Shown in pieces: positions 1-11,929 of a stretch of 64,000 nucleotides of DNA. The stretch covers positions 52,838,394 through 52,902,393 of the forward strand of contig CM035422.1 in the NCBI GenBank assembly GCA_020310875.1, in the 5' to 3' direction. The position numbers and the translations under genes are program-made. Each line of letters begins with the position of its first letter. Positions within the stretch are counted from its first letter, which is position 1. This DNA is from Ceratopteris richardii (lineage: Eukaryota; Streptophyta; Polypodiopsida; Polypodiales; Pteridaceae). Under the pieces are notes generated by a model. That model was not told where the DNA came from, ran no database searches, and saw only the letters and a program-made list of their open reading frames with translations.

Positions 1-2
1 TG

Positions 3-1304
3 AATGATGAAATTACAGACCCACCTATACTATCTACATATTATGATCAGATCCTGACCTTTCTTACTGATGGCTGCCTCCCATCTCAGATTTCTACGGC
101 ACTACGCAGGAAAATTGCAGTTTTCAGTCGCCGATTTCGGTTGATTGCTGGCGAACTATATTATGTAGATTATACTGGAATTTTACTTCGATGTATTCCA
201 CCACATGAAGTTAACTCAGTTATTACTTTGGCTCACTCAATTCCTTCCGGTGGCCATTTTGCTGTAGACTTAACACACCGAAAAATTCTGCAAAGTGGTC
301 TCTGGTGGCCAACTATATACAGAGATGTATTGCAGTTTGTCAAACAATGTGATACTTATCAAAGATCTGGACAGCCCTTGCAACATCATCTTTTCCCTCT
401 GCAACCCATCTTACCATTGGAACCTTTCCAGAAGTGGGTTCTAGACTTTATCGGTCCGATTACACCTCCAACAGTCTTCAGTAACAACCGTTACATACTG
501 ACCTGTACAGACTATGCAACCAGATGGGCAGAAGCCTGGGCTTTATGGTCTGCTACAGCTATCGCGGTAGCAAAGTGTCTGCTAACCTATGTCTTTCCAC
601 GTTTTGGCTTACCACTGGAACTTGTTTCAGATCAAGGCACTCATTTTGTCAACAATTTAATGAAGGCACTTACACAGTCGTTCCAGGTCACACATAAGTT
701 TAGTTCTCCTTATTATCCTCGTGCAAATGGCCTGGCTGAGAGTACAAACAAATCTCTGCTGAATATGCTCTAAAAACTCATTTTAGAAGCACCGAAAAGA
801 TGGGATCAACTGCTACCTGCAGTATTATGGGCATATCGGACTACATACAAGGTAACAACAAGATTAACACCTTTCAAACTAGCTTATGGATTAGAAGCAA
901 TAGCACCAATGGAGATAGTTATACCAAGTTTACGAGTAGCAATCGCTCAGAAACTGCTACCGGAAAACTCAATGTCATTTCGGTTGGATACACTCAGAGA
1001 GTTAGACGAGCAACGATGGCACAGTTTTTTAACTATGCAGGAAGTACAACTAAGACAGGCTCGGACGCATGATCGACACTTAAAAACTCTAGTTTTTACG
1101 GTGGGACAACTTGTCCTTTTTTATAATGCAAAGTCAAATCGGTCTGCTGGTAAATTCAAATTACGATGGTATGGTCCTTACCGAATTTCAGAACAAGTGG
1201 GCCCAGCAACTTTTCGGTTGACTACGTTGACCGGAAACCCTCTTCCGAAAGTAATCAACGGTTCGAAGTTGCGGCCATACCAACACACACCTAACCCGAA
1301 CTAA
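3..1304 (+). pseudogene. Ty3/gypsy integrase (pol C-terminus), one in-frame stop
   Basis: Open from the window edge and readable in one frame to TAA at 1304, with a single in-frame TAA at 771-773. The N-terminal zinc-binding region is present (GGH, then QCDTYQRSG); the last Cys of the usual CxxC is Tyr, so zinc binding is probably damaged. The catalytic triad is recognisable: Asp in VLDFIGP, Asp in SDQGTHF, Glu in NGLAEST. The C-terminal part has the WAYRTT and GKFKLRWYGPY blocks typical of gypsy integrases. It would insert element cDNA into the host chromosome. The stop and the zinc change mark it as inactive. Confidence 0.9.
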
Positions 1305-1648
1305 AACGTTTTTCGGTGGGCCGCATCGTTTGGCGGTCGCTTTTGTTTCCTTTTCTTTTCCTTTCTTTTATTGCGTACTTAATAATTTAAGTCTGTAAAT
1401 ATCTGCGTCTTGATTCCTAATTATGTCAGAAGCCGCCCTGATCTTGCCAGCTACTCATGCATGCACACCAAGTTAAAGAATTATCGTTTCAATACCGCAC
1501 GATGATTAAGCATCCCTCATTACCCTCCACCGCGACACATCTATTTAAACTTTTCTATTTCGCCGAAAATCGCTATTGTGTTTGTGTGCTTGTATGCTTG
1601 TGAAATCCCTGTGTGCCTGCGTTTTGAGCCTGTTATCTGTGTTGCGCC
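1305..1648 (+). promoter_or_regulatory. Spacer with possible internal promoter before the accessory ORF
   Basis: This 344-bp gap between integrase and accessory ORF has no gene. It contains a TATA-like TATTTAAA at about 1551 followed by a T/G-rich leader, and the next ATG sits in a good plant initiation context (GCCATGGAA at 1646-1654). This fits a separate transcript for the 3' ORF, but the promoter is inferred from base pattern only. Confidence 0.35.
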
Positions 1649-3766
1649 ATGGAAGCTTTGGCTAATTATGCCGCTTTCCGTGATGGACTCCCTACTGATG
1701 TAGGAGAGTTGTTGCGCAACCGTGGGCTTGCAAATTTCGCTGAATTACCGTGGCATTCAGTGGAAGCCCACCCCTTCTTTGCACAGATCATATCCGCCAT
1801 CGCTCAATCACAAGCCAACGAGCGAAGATGGGCTATCACTTCCTTACCTGCCCGAACCGTAATCACCTTCCAAACTTTCGCTGAGTCGTATCGACTCCCT
1901 TCGCAAGGCCGAGAGAATGACCCGAATTTGCCATTAGCCACCATGAACCAGTTATTCCCTAGATACTCATCCAACGAATATGCAATCTTATGTCGACCAG
2001 AACCAGAAAGATCCGCCCTTCAATTCCTAGTAGCCATCCTCAATCTCCAAAAGCGTACTTACGGCATCTCCCGTCCATTCTACTCAGCCATAGACTTAGC
2101 ATCCCGAGAACCAGTAAACTTCGCTACATATTTCTTCCAACGTATCCACAAAGAGTGCGTAGCTATAATCAAACAAGTAAACAAGGGTAGTACGCCTAGA
2201 TCTAGATTGCCCCATATCTTGTCATTTCTCTTTCCGGCAATCCTTGCAACCCAACCACCACCCCGGGGGCCCATTCTGAGACATGAGGAGTCGATACAGC
2301 TGCTAGAAGACGATGAACAAGAAGATGAAGAGGAACTCAACCAGCTTTTCCGCAGAAAAAGGATCAGAATTAGCTCGTCTGAGAGTGAAGCACAGAAGTC
2401 AGCCGAAGAAGATAAAGAAGAAGACACATTCCACGACACCGCCACCTCCATGCAGAATGAATCCTCTGCGCAATCTTCCCAGGAGCAACAACAAGAAACT
2501 CGTATTGAAGCTAAAACAACATCGCCCACAGAAACATCAAAGTGGGAGTCTGAAGAAGAACAACAAATAGAGGAAGAACAAGCTGCTAAAGACGCATTGG
2601 ACAGACTACTTAAGGCAGTGGAATCCACATTTGCGGAGCAGGAACAACAAAACATAAATCAGGTAACAACTCAAACCGTAACTCCCACTCCCCCACCGGA
2701 ACCACCCATCATCCCCATCCAGCCCATTCACCTTGCTGAAACCGCCGAATCCTCATCCTCCTCCCTCAACTACTCTCCACCAAACTCCCAACAGCTCCTC
2801 AATGCATCCACTTCCCAACCACAACCCCAGCTACCCCTTCCTTCCATTCCAATACTGTCCGAACTGGCCAACATGGGCCAAGTTCTTATCAATTTATCTC
2901 AACAACTGCCCATCCACATGAAAGCTGCCACAGACAGTATCCGCAACGAGCTACAACATAAAGTTAACATGCTAGAAGCTGACATGAGCCCCCTACAAGA
3001 AGAATTACTAATTGCCAAAGCCGAAAACCAATCCCTGCAAGATCAATTGAAGGAACTACAGGCAAAACTCACCGAACAGGAAATGCTGATCAATCAGAGA
3101 GATACAGCACTGGTAGAGATCACCGAAAAAGACAAGTTATTAACTGAAACACAGGCAGAAGTCAGTCAATTAAAGCTAGACCTGCAGGATAAGGAGGATG
3201 CCAGAGTTGCATTAGGAAATTTGCTGGAAGAAACAAGACAAACACTAGACGAAGTGGTACAAAAAGGACAAGAGCAGCACGAGCTGGCAATGAGAACCAC
3301 TGAGGAACTCCAAAGATTTAAGTTAGATTTCGATCAGGTAAACAACATATTACAGTGAAAGCTAACACAAGAAGCCCAGACACTGAAGCTGATAACAGAT
3401 CTAAAAAGAGAACGCAACGCATACTCCAGAACTATACAGTACCAAAACCAGGAGATTGAACGAAAAGAAAATCAGCTTGAAAATCAAAAGAAAAGAGTAA
3501 TCAAGATGCAGAAGCAACTGGAAGAAATGAAGGTCTCAAGAGATGCAGCCCTGTCCAACGAGTTCTACCTACAAGAGGCCTTTTTGCAAACACAGGCCGA
3601 GATTTTGCTCACCGAAGCTATAACTCTAAGCTCTGTTAGAATAGATGCACAGCTAGTAGAGCCGGAAACTCTAAAACAGATAGTAGAAACTCTCAAGAAA
3701 AAAATAGCCCACACTTTCCGATTAGCTAGGAATATGTATTTAGAAGGAATAATAGACGAACAATAA
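1649..3766 (+). pseudogene. Accessory 3' ORF of gypsy 1: globular domain, basic patch, coiled coil
   Basis: About 705 codons in one frame with one in-frame TGA at 3356-3358; the reading continues in the same frame to TAA at 3764-3766. Residues about 1-205 form a globular domain without a motif I can name; it resembles in style the 'putative plant transposon protein' domains annotated in plant gypsy elements. Then come an acidic stretch, a basic nuclear-localisation-like patch (FRRKRIRISS, about residue 230), a Gln/Glu/Pro/Ser-rich linker, and from about residue 430 to the end a long heptad-rich coiled coil. It sits where Athila-type elements carry env-like ORFs, but I see no signal peptide or membrane segment. 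Function unknown. One stop in 2.1 kb suggests recent loss. Confidence 0.75.
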
Positions 3767-3774
3767 TTTTGTAC

Positions 3775-3807
3775 AACTTGCGGGTTCGAGTCCACCGGGC
3801 GTGCCAG
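3775..3807 (+). other. tRNA-3'-end-like sequence abutting the LTR
   Basis: The bases just before the LTR read like a tRNA T-arm and tail: GGGTTCGAGTCC at 3782-3793, ending GTGCCA at 3801-3806 one base before the LTR TG. A polypurine tract would be expected here and none is visible. The T-stem pairs only partly, and no D-arm or anticodon arm precedes it, so it is not a tRNA gene. Confidence 0.45.
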
Positions 3808-4843
3808 TGTTAGTCAGCCATCGGATTGGGACAGATGTAATGGAAATCTTGGCAGGACACGCGCGAAAGGTGGTTACGCACCTATTTGTACTTTCTATAT
3901 AAAGCAATGAAAAGAAGTGCTCGAGAGAGGGCGATGTGATTTTGGCCTATTGTCGTGTTATCACCAGACTGTTCGTCTGGTTGTCTGTCTGAGTATTGAT
4001 GTAGTGTTTGTTTTTTGCATAACCTCTATGTTCTACGTTCTTATTCGTATCTGGCTTTGTCTATCATTCTTGTGTCTACCGATGATCTTGGTACTATTGA
4101 TAAACTTCATAACGTTTGGGAGATAACTATACTATCAGTCTGAATGTTACTGTGTAACGATTGGAGTTCTCAGAGTATCTTAGCGATCTTCTACGTAGAC
4201 TAATGGTACTGTGTGTATCTGTATTTGTTACCTAGTGAACTCCGTTGAGATTGTGAGTTCCATTACTATTGTCTGAGTAAGTTGTTTATGCATCTCTGTT
4301 GGATTGAGCTCACACACTGTGTATTACGACTTCTTGAACATTTTTGGTCAAGAATTGGCAAAATCCGAGCAATTGTGTAGTGTTCTGATATTCGGATCTA
4401 CACTGTGTTGTTGTAAATACTGGAATCTGTCTGCCTGCGGCAAAGTTAAGTGCAGTAAAGATCTGCTAAGTTGATTACTAAGTTTCCAGTACTGTGTGTT
4501 GGACTCTCAAATTCTCTGCGTTATGGTGTTGTTTGATCATTGAACCCGTTCTGTGAAGTTGATCGAATACTTTTGTTCTGGTAATTCCAGTAAGTTTATA
4601 CGTAGATGCAATATGGCATCTAGCACATTTGGTACGTTGGTTGAGCTAAGACTGTGACGGTAAATTCTCAGTACGGCAATTTGATAGAGTTCTCAACATT
4701 ATTACTGTGCTGAGTGTGAACAGTACCTTTGGGAACTAAGTACAGGGCCTCTGTATAACAGACCCCTACCACTCCCAAGAACCCTCCCAAGAATCGGTTA
4801 AACGCCCTTCTGATAGTTACAACAAAGCGTTTAACATCTAACA
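3808..4843 (+). repeat. 3' LTR of gypsy 1 (1,036 bp)
   Basis: Starts TGTTAG and ends CTAACA, a perfect 6-bp terminal inverted repeat. TATA box TATATAAA at 3896-3903 lies 5' of a U3/R-like boundary. Start, TATA region (AAAGCAATGAAAAGAAG) and end align with the minus-strand LTR at 51462-52336. No primer site follows the right end, and an internal ORF precedes the left end, so this is a 3' LTR. Confidence 0.85.
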
Positions 4844-5211
4844 AAGTTCAAAATCGAGTTAAAATACTACCATTGGATGCATCTTCTTGAGAGTTTGAAA
4901 TGAACCTGCTATTTGCTATATTTTGACTTTAGAGCTGAGAGAAAAGCTCGATGTACTATTGAATGCTGCTCCAGGTGTCGCGACCCCATAGCCGACCATG
5001 AAAGCTTTGAATGTGATAGTTTACACTTGTTTGCACCTTTGTTAGTTCACATTTGCATTGACCGTCATTTGAATGCATGTCTTCACTGGGCTAAGTTATG
5101 ATACTTCTTGGATTGATAATTAAAGTCGTGAATCCCCACTATATGCACTTGTAGGGGATTGAGGTATAGTCTCTTTCTCCTCAAGTCCCTAAGTCAATAC
5201 TTAGGCACACA
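4844..5211 (+). repeat. Gypsy 2: 3' portion of its 5' LTR
   Basis: Aligns over its length with the left part of the gypsy K LTR (56404-56760, minus), including ACTACCATTGGATG, GAGAGAAAAGCTC and GAATCCCCACTATATGCACTTG. The left side is cut by the gypsy 1 insertion at 4843/4844. The right end is ACACA followed after 7 bp by a primer site, so this is a 5' LTR in plus orientation. Confidence 0.8.
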
Positions 5212-5218
5212 CATTTTT

Positions 5219-5236
5219 TGGCACCATTGTCGGGGA
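5219..5236 (+). other. Primer-binding site of gypsy 2 (tRNA-Asp type, mutated)
   Basis: TGGCACCATTGTCGGGGA differs from the common plant gypsy tRNA-Asp site TGGCGCCGTTGCCGGGGA only by G-to-A and C-to-T changes, as expected from decay of methylated CG/CNG sites. It lies 7 bp after the LTR end. Confidence 0.75.
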
Positions 5237-6638
5237 ATGTCGAATCAAACCGAGGCATTTGTGTGATGGTTAAAACTCTTAGCATTGAAGTGAGTAGAGG
5301 AGTTATGAATTTCTCTTCTTTGGTAAGTCACTTTCATCCACACTTACTACTTCTCACTTTCGGAGTTAGTTTAGGGAAGTGAGCTAGAGAGGAAAGTTAG
5401 AGTAGGTAGTAGGAATGAAGAGAGTTGGGATAGGTAGGTAGTTTCAATTCCCAAGTGCTTTTTTCCTTTCATCATCTTTCAGCCTTTGTGCATTTTAGAG
5501 GCGTAAAAACCAAAAAGAAGACCATTTTGAGATCACTTGTTTCCTACCAAGTGTCGAGAGAGAGCACTGATGATAGGTATCGTCGGAGAGAGTTCGTGAC
5601 TGTTGGAGCTAGAAAAACCAAGTGTGGGTTGAAGCTACCTTGAGGGAAGCTTTTTGAAGGTGATTTGACCAAGTTATTTCTCTAAAAGTTCAATTTAAAT
5701 CAGGAGAAAACATGAGACGACCTATGACTGATGTCGTGAGGGAGGTATCATGGGTTTGAGTGAGACTTTTTGTGATACATGCACTTAGAGAAGGGGAAAT
5801 AGGCACTAAGAGCACATACATTAATTTGGTTTTTGAAAAATAATTGTTTATGTGTGAGAAAATCCAAATGTCATGACCGGTTGAGTTCAAGTATCGTGAT
5901 ACTTGAATTCCCGTGTGTTGTGATATTTGGTAGATATTGTGTATTGCCGATATCTTTCACTCCCCAAGTGTCGTGACATCCAAGTGTCATCCACTCAGGA
6001 TCAAGTGTCGCGACATCCAAATTTCTTCTGCTCAGGATCGAGTGTCGCAACATCCAAGTGTCATCCACTCAGGATCGAGTGTCGTGACATCCAAGCGTCG
6101 TGTGCTTAGGATCGAGTGTCACAATATCCAAGTGTCGTCTGCTCAAGATCGAGTGTTGCGACATTCAAGTGTCATCTGCGAAGGATCGAGTGTCGCGACA
6201 TCCAAGTGTCATCTGCTCAGGATCAAGTGTCAGGACATCTAAGTGTCATCCGCTCAAGATTGAGTGTCGTGACATCCAAGTGTTGTCCGCTTAGCATCAA
6301 GTGTCACGACATCTAAGTGTCGTTGAGGGTCAAGTGTCACGACCCCCAAGTGTTCAAGGCCAAGTGTCATGATGTTCAAGTGTCGTGTGTCGCGATCACT
6401 TAGGTGTCCTGTGTCATGACATCCAGGTGTTGTGTGTAGGTAGTACGCCAAGTATCAAGTGTCGCCAACTGTAGGTGTCGTCTGGATCACATATCATGTG
6501 TCGTGGAGCCAGATATCATGGGAAGCTAGGTATTGAGTGTTGTTTGAAGAGCAAGTTTCGTGTGTTGTACCAGTGAACTTAAGTGATACCTCATTAAGGA
6601 GACTCCAAAATTAAGAACGACATATATATCTATAAATT
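5237..6638 (+). other. Long untranslated leader of gypsy 2
   Basis: About 1.4 kb between primer site and first gag ATG. It carries no convincing ORF. The first part is purine-rich unique sequence (5270-5700); the second part holds a minisatellite. Small ORFs crossing it are translations of the repeat. Confidence 0.6.
5955..6330 (+). repeat. 37-bp minisatellite with palindromic core TGTCGCGACA
   Basis: About nine to ten head-to-tail units of roughly 37 bp, each of the form GATCGAGTGTCGCGACATCC followed by AAGTGTCATCCGCTCAG with scattered changes. Each unit contains a perfect or near-perfect palindrome TGTCGNGACA. Looser copies of AAGTGTCRYGAC extend to about 6540. A related GTGTCGCGA occurs in the LTRs at about 4976 and 56612. 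Confidence 0.85.
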
Positions 6639-7170
6639 ATGGAGAGAGTTTTGGAGCCAAGGTCTATCCAGACTCAAATAGAGTCATTACTGAATGAACT
6701 TGAGATCGAGGAGAGTCCTAGGAAGCTGAAGGAGTATGGTATCATCTATAGGAAGTGTAGCCGATCCTAGTGTTCATTCACATTATTCCGAGACCTCGAC
6801 TGAGTCTAAAGAAGAAACCATTATGACCTCAGAAGACATGCATAGCTCTATACCAATAGCAAGCCGAATGTCTATCATTGAGGGAGAGTACAAAACCTCC
6901 TTAGAATATGTGAACACCATTCAACATGACCTACCCATCTACATAGATGGATTAAATAGATTAGTGGCAAGGTTTAAGAAAGCCAGGAATGCTCACATAG
7001 TGCCTAGACCAGCAGTCAAGTACATGGGAGGATTCTATATGGATAAAATGGGGATTATGGATACAATCACAGAGCATCCAGAGAGTATCAATGAGAAAAG
7101 GGAAGAAGATAATGCCCAAAAATCTAAGAAAGGGGGACAAGAAGAACAGGTGTCAACCCCTAGAGGGAAG
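6639..7170 (+). pseudogene. Start of gypsy 2 gag, frameshifted and truncated
   Basis: The ATG at 6639 opens a frame beginning MERVLEPRS that shifts near 6735 into a second frame (6736 onward) rich in Ser/Glu with VNTIQHDLPIYIDGLNRLV. Reading ends at about 7170, where the sequence switches to the antisense of a protein kinase. I infer gag from its position after the primer site and leader; no capsid motif or zinc knuckle is reached. The continuing open frame to 7338 runs into antisense kinase and is not a genuine tail. Confidence 0.45.
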
Positions 7171-7178
7171 TCAATTTT

Positions 7179-8299
7179 ATTAAATGGTGGAGGGATAGTA
7201 GATATACATCTAGGTGCAATCCACCAATACTTTCCACTCCACTCATTTCCAGATGATATTTTGAGATCACGTAGCTTTAGAAAACTTTCTTTTGCTAGCA
7301 AATGTGTTGCTCTACCAAAATCACATAGTCCGATATAAGCACGCTCAACTTCAAAATGCAGTAGAATGTTTCTTGGATGGAGATCATTATGGGAAATATT
7401 ATAGTATGTGAACATGATACTATTTGCAATAATCCATTGATCAACTTTCAGATATTTTTCTTCATAGTAGCTATATCTCCTTCTATGTGTTTAATACTTC
7501 TGCTTTGTGGTATGTTTAAGTACTCTTTTTTCATTTTCTCCATCCATATGTATAAGGTTCCACCATTCCACAATTTGAAAATGAGACATGGGCTTTTGCT
7601 ATAATGCCTAGCTAATCCAATTGGACGTATAATTCCACTATGCATAACAGGTAAAATTGTGGCTTTGTTCATGGTTTTGTTCTCTTGTCTCTGTATGTCA
7701 CCATCATGTAATTTGAATAACTTTGCAGCAAAGATTTCATTGATGTATCTTAGGTGGGTTATTCTTATTCTATGGATCATTCCATATTGTCCTTTCCCAA
7801 CGAGAGTTGCATCTTCAAAATTAATAGATGAATATGGGAGCAAACAAAGATTATTTGATGTTTGATTTCCCATATTCACACATATAGCTTTTGTATTTGG
7901 ATCTACTATTGATCTCTCTCCTTGCTCAATCATGTCAGGTCTCACTCACTTTTCTCTCTTCATTGTTTGATAATGTAAATAAAAAATTTTGATTTTGCCA
8001 ATGAATCCAGGCATTGTGGTGGTATCCAATGTTGATGAATCCGCTACCTTGATTATCTATCCAAAGATGTGAGTGAGCACTTCGGACATTTTCTCATCTA
8101 ATACTTGTGCTCCTCTTGATACACCGCCAAATTTATCTTCAATATTGATATATAATGTTCTATAAATTGGTTCAATGAAATCCTTGTAATTGGATATGTC
8201 CATCGCTAAAGGGATTTGGTCTTCTCTTATTCCATACATATATGAGCACACAAAATCTTTCGAAAACTTTTCCTCGTCCCTATCTATTTTACCTACCAT
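7179..8299 (-). pseudogene. Protein kinase cargo, second copy, decayed
   Basis: Homologous throughout to the kinase at 34678-36036. Three fragments in shifting frames: 8299-8057 (start MVGKID, matching MAGKIN of the other copy), 7945-7448 (Gly-loop GKGQYG, the AAKLF lysine region) and 7415-7179 (catalytic loop HNDLHPRN, CDFGRA, WWIAP). The Glu of the APE motif is Arg here. Frameshifts near 8050 and 7430 break the reading. The position just inside a hAT right terminus matches the other copy. A pseudogene. Confidence 0.8.
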
Positions 8300-9028
8300 T
8301 TGTGCAAATATAAAAAAAAGACTATGAGATAAAATTGAATCTGAATTGATATTAAAACTTTAAACAAAAATCTAATTCATAAAAGCAATATTAAAAAAAT
8401 AAGTCTCATAAATAAAATGATATATACTTAAATACATTTTAAGTACACATATAAATAGATACATCAGTAAGTGTATGGATAGACAAATCAGTAATATGTG
8501 TAGAGAAATGATAGAAATATGGATAGATAGTTAGATAAGTAGATTTATAATTAAATAGAAAGTACAATTATCATCTTGAAGTGAATCTATGTAACTATTA
8601 AGAATCTAAGAGTCGAAGAAGCAGATATTCATAATAGTTCATATACACTCACTATACTATGTATGAGTCTTGTCATATGAGTGTGTATAAGTATTGTGAT
8701 AATAAGAGTCAAAGAATCAAACAATCAAACAATCACAAAAGTTTCTATACACCTTGTGTCCTACACTATAATTATGCTCATAAGAATCTATGTGACTGTT
8801 GTGAGAGTAAGAGTCAAAGAATCAGATAATCACAATAGTCCCTATACTATTGAGAGAATAGGAATCGAAGTGGCGACTCATTAGAAATATATTTTATATC
8901 GAAAAGCGATGCTTTCAATTAAAAGTGCATCTGCGTTTGATTTTTTTTACACGTTTATTTGGAATCCAGGAATAAAAACGAACATATTTGTTATTTTTCC
9001 ATTATTCAATCAAATAAATGAAACCTAG
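7179..9028 (-). mobile_element. Truncated hAT-type element, right part with kinase cargo
   Basis: From 7179 to 9028 the sequence parallels the right part of the hAT element at 29505-37034: kinase in antisense, subterminal repeats (8580-8880), then the right terminus ending AAACCTAG at 9028. Reverse-complemented, that end is CTAGGTTTCATT, one to two changes from the termini at 29505 and 37034. The left part with transposase is absent; the break at about 7175 joins gypsy 2 gag. No matching target duplication can be scored because the left end is lost. Confidence 0.75.
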
Positions 9029-9068
9029 TTTATAATCACTCATCTTGTTAAGGGTGTATGTCAGCTAT

Positions 9069-9080
9069 GCTCTAATACCA
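9069..9080 (-). other. Primer-binding site of copia L
   Basis: On the minus strand it reads TGGTATTAGAGC, one base from the copia initiator tRNA-Met site TGGTATCAGAGC, two bases from the LTR end at 9083. Confidence 0.7.
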
Positions 9081-9082
9081 AA

Positions 9083-10066
9083 TATTGGAAGTGATGTGGG
9101 CCTCAATAACAATTTTAGTGACAAGTTTATAGGATCTTCCAACACATGAAACTTAGCATATACACCTTATTACTCAAAATGAGATGAGTGAGAGATAGAG
9201 AGAGAGTAGGCAAGTTTTTCCAAAGTGTACAGTAAGCTAGAATGGTTACCTACACAATCTTATATATAAATTTCAAACTACAATGTGTGTAGATGATACA
9301 AACTGAATCTGGTCAATATTTCAAGAACTAGATACAAGAGTTTGTGTGTAAAGTGCTTAAGAGGTATAAAGAGTGCGTGTATGTGAGTATGGAGTGAATA
9401 TGAATAGTTTAGAACTATTTTACAATAAATCTAATTCTAAAATTAGGGTTTCAAAAACTCTAAATTAAAAATTAGTGAACTAGCAAGTGAGAAACAGAAA
9501 TAGCCATGCTAGTCATAGTAAGCAATGAGATGTTGATGGTTAGCTACCAGAATCTCCTCCAAAGTTGCACCAGATGTTAGAACACAAATCCTCTAGAAGT
9601 TAGTCACCTCTATGATTGATTGATCCTTGAGATTGAGCCTTGAGTGATGCCATAACTGACCCCTAAGCCTTCTTTATATAGGCATCAAGGATGAACCAAA
9701 AAACTGACCACATAAAAACTGGAAAAGCACCTCAAAAAGATGTGATAAAGCAGAAAAATGAACTTGTTTTTTAGCAATTAAAAAGAAAGTGAACAAAACT
9801 ACAAAAATTTCCATCTTTAGTCATCAGTTAGTTAAGGGAGTTATCTTTCATTGATGTACATTCCATGAAGGTTCAAATGAGGTAAAAACACATTTTATAA
9901 TAGAAATTCGTGTTACGGTTTTCTCTTGATCATGATTGAATGTCATATATCAAATGAAATCTCTCTTCAATCTCTATCTAATAAGCCAATAAAAGTTGAC
10001 TAAGTATTGAAAATTAGGGTTGCTAGAATTTTAGGGTTTTTTGCCATTCTGACATTGTTTCCAACA
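9083..10066 (-). repeat. LTR of copia L (5' LTR, about 984 bp)
   Basis: Bounded by TATTGGAA on the left and TTCCAACA at 10059-10066, giving minus-strand TGTTGGAA...TTCCAATA, an inverted repeat with one C-to-T change. A TATA box (minus TATATAAA, about 9672-9681) lies within. Adjacent to a primer site on the left, so it is the 5' LTR of a minus element whose body is missing beyond the hAT remnant. Confidence 0.65.
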
Positions 10067-10103
10067 CACGATCCATAATATTTGTATATATAAAATAAAA
10101 TGG

Positions 10104-10280
<177 letters not shown>

Positions 10281-11126
10281 TGTTAGAAATGTGCAAGCTC
10301 AAATGTGTATGAACCAAGGCTTAACTCAACTACCACATCACTTCAGGTTTTGGTAAATTCTACAACCACTTTTCCACAAGTTTTTCACCTCAAGATTCCA
10401 TCTACCTATATTGAGAAAAGTAGGATTTTTGGAGTACATGATTTGAATTCAAATTGTATGCCAACTTTTGGAGCATTGTATAAGCAATAAGTTTGAACAA
10501 AGTTGTGGTCATCCTCTTCATTCATTTGTGCACTTTGATGCTTTCACTAGGAGTGTATACTCCAGGTCTAAGTTACCCCCTAGCTAAGCTAGTCCCCCTC
10601 CTAGCTGAAGTTTTTTTTTTTAGGCTGAAATTTTCTATCATTTATATCTATTTGTGTATTTGGTTTTTTCATACGTAAGATAGCTCATCTTGAAGCTCTT
10701 GTTGTAAGCTTTCATATTTAAGATAGTGCATCTTGAAGCTCTTGTTGTAAGCTTTCTTTTTACTATAATATTAGTCTCAAGTGTTCCTTATCCTTGTGTA
10801 TATTTAGCTTGAAAAATCTATATTCTATCTCTACATATTCCCCAACATATGTGTGTGAGGAGGTACACATAGGTATAAGCTATCCTTTTGGGAAGATTTT
10901 GTTCTATATTAAGCAACGAGCTTGACATAGGTCATATTTTCCAAATTGTGTGATCTATGAATTGTTGAAAAGCTTAGATATTCTTTTTTGCTTGTGAAAA
11001 CTCTCATAGATTTCATCCTTTGTTCCAATGAGAAATACAACTTTTGGTGGATTGTTGTAGTGAACTATTTGGTCCTAGGAAGGGCCTATCATTTTTCTTT
11101 GGTAACTAGGAGCTGATATAATCTAT
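10281..11126 (+). repeat. LTR of copia A (5' LTR)
   Basis: Begins TGTTAGAAATG right after the microsatellite and ends just before a degenerate primer site at 11130. It contains a two-copy 42-bp tandem duplication at about 10676-10760 (AAGATAGYKCATCTTGAAGC, then TCTTGTTGTAAGC). The element belongs with copia D by its gag start and leader. The exact left end is uncertain. Confidence 0.55.
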
Positions 11127-11129
11127 TAG

Positions 11130-11141
11130 TGGTATCACAAC
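11130..11141 (+). other. Primer-binding site of copia A
   Basis: TGGTATCACAAC, a decayed version of the initiator tRNA-Met site. The context TTAGTGGTATCA is shared with copia D at 21135-21146. Confidence 0.55.
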
Positions 11142-11368
11142 TCATCATTGAGCATTGAGGACATCAACAAGAGGCTTGAAGTTGCTTGAGAGCCAATTAA
11201 AGCAAAGACTAGGAAGATTTGAAGAAGCATTTCAAGTAAAGGGGAGCTTCTATTATCATCAAAGGTTCAAGTCAAGTGGAGGCTCTTGTGGGAAGGTAAC
11301 ATATCATTCTTTCTCACATCAATCACAATCCAAGGAGAGAAAGGAGCTACTTTATATTCTTATACACA

Positions 11369-11715
11369 ATGGGAGACTATAATACTCATATTGAGAATCT
11401 TAAAAAGAGTAATTACCAGCCTTGGAAGTTTAGAATCTCTACCTTCCTCATGTGAAAGGGTCTTTGGGGGTTGGTTAATGGTACTGAGGTGAAGCCATAC
11501 ATAGATCCATATATACCTACCGAGAATCAAAGGAGTGTCATTAGAGAGTGGGACGAAAGGACAAGAGAGTGATCTTCATTCCATCTTAAACATCCACGAA
11601 GGTTTGGGAGTATTTAGAAAATTTGTACATTACCTCTGCAAAGGCTAGGTAAATTCAACTCAAGAATGAGATAAAAAACTAGAGCATGGAACTCTCAAAC
11701 CCCTCCCCCCTCCAT
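11369..11715 (+). pseudogene. Copia A gag N-terminus, broken
   Basis: The ATG at 11369 opens a gag similar to that of copia D (MGDYN versus MADYN, then NYQPWKFR and KGLWGLVNGTE). At least two in-frame stops and a frameshift follow within 250 bp. Sequence similarity ends near 11715 before the capsid region. This is an abandoned 5' fragment. Confidence 0.7.
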
Positions 11716-11742
11716 GTGATGACCCTTTTGTTTTTAATATGG

Positions 11743-11890
11743 GGGACTAGTGACATATGGGATCACTTAGTCCATTTGGTTTTTAAGATCTAAGGACATA
11801 TGGGATCTCTAGACATAACTTGGACATATGGGATCCAAGTTTGGGATTGTGGGGATCTAGGGACATATGGGATCCCTAGACATATAGGGT
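11743..11890. repeat. Short direct repeats of ACATATGGGATC
   Basis: Four near-identical copies of GGACATATGGGATC and a partial fifth (GACATATAGGG), irregularly spaced by about 20-50 bp. Not coding; no recognised element. Confidence 0.75.
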
Positions 11891-11929
11891 TTACATCATG
11901 GGGTAGGTAGTGTTAATGAGGTGCTTTAA

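Larger units (their letters stand above)
1..4843 (+). mobile_element. Gypsy 1: 3' part of a Ty3/gypsy LTR retrotransposon
   Basis: The order is integrase, accessory ORF, 3' LTR; gag, protease and reverse transcriptase lie left of the window. The right end (TCTAACA at 4843) abuts sequence that aligns with the LTR of gypsy K (56404-57963, opposite strand), so gypsy 1 inserted into an LTR of gypsy 2. Its LTR matches the LTR at 51462-52336. No chromodomain is visible after integrase. The integrase style and the ORF between integrase and 3' LTR suggest the Tat/Athila branch; this lineage call is an inference. Confidence 0.85.
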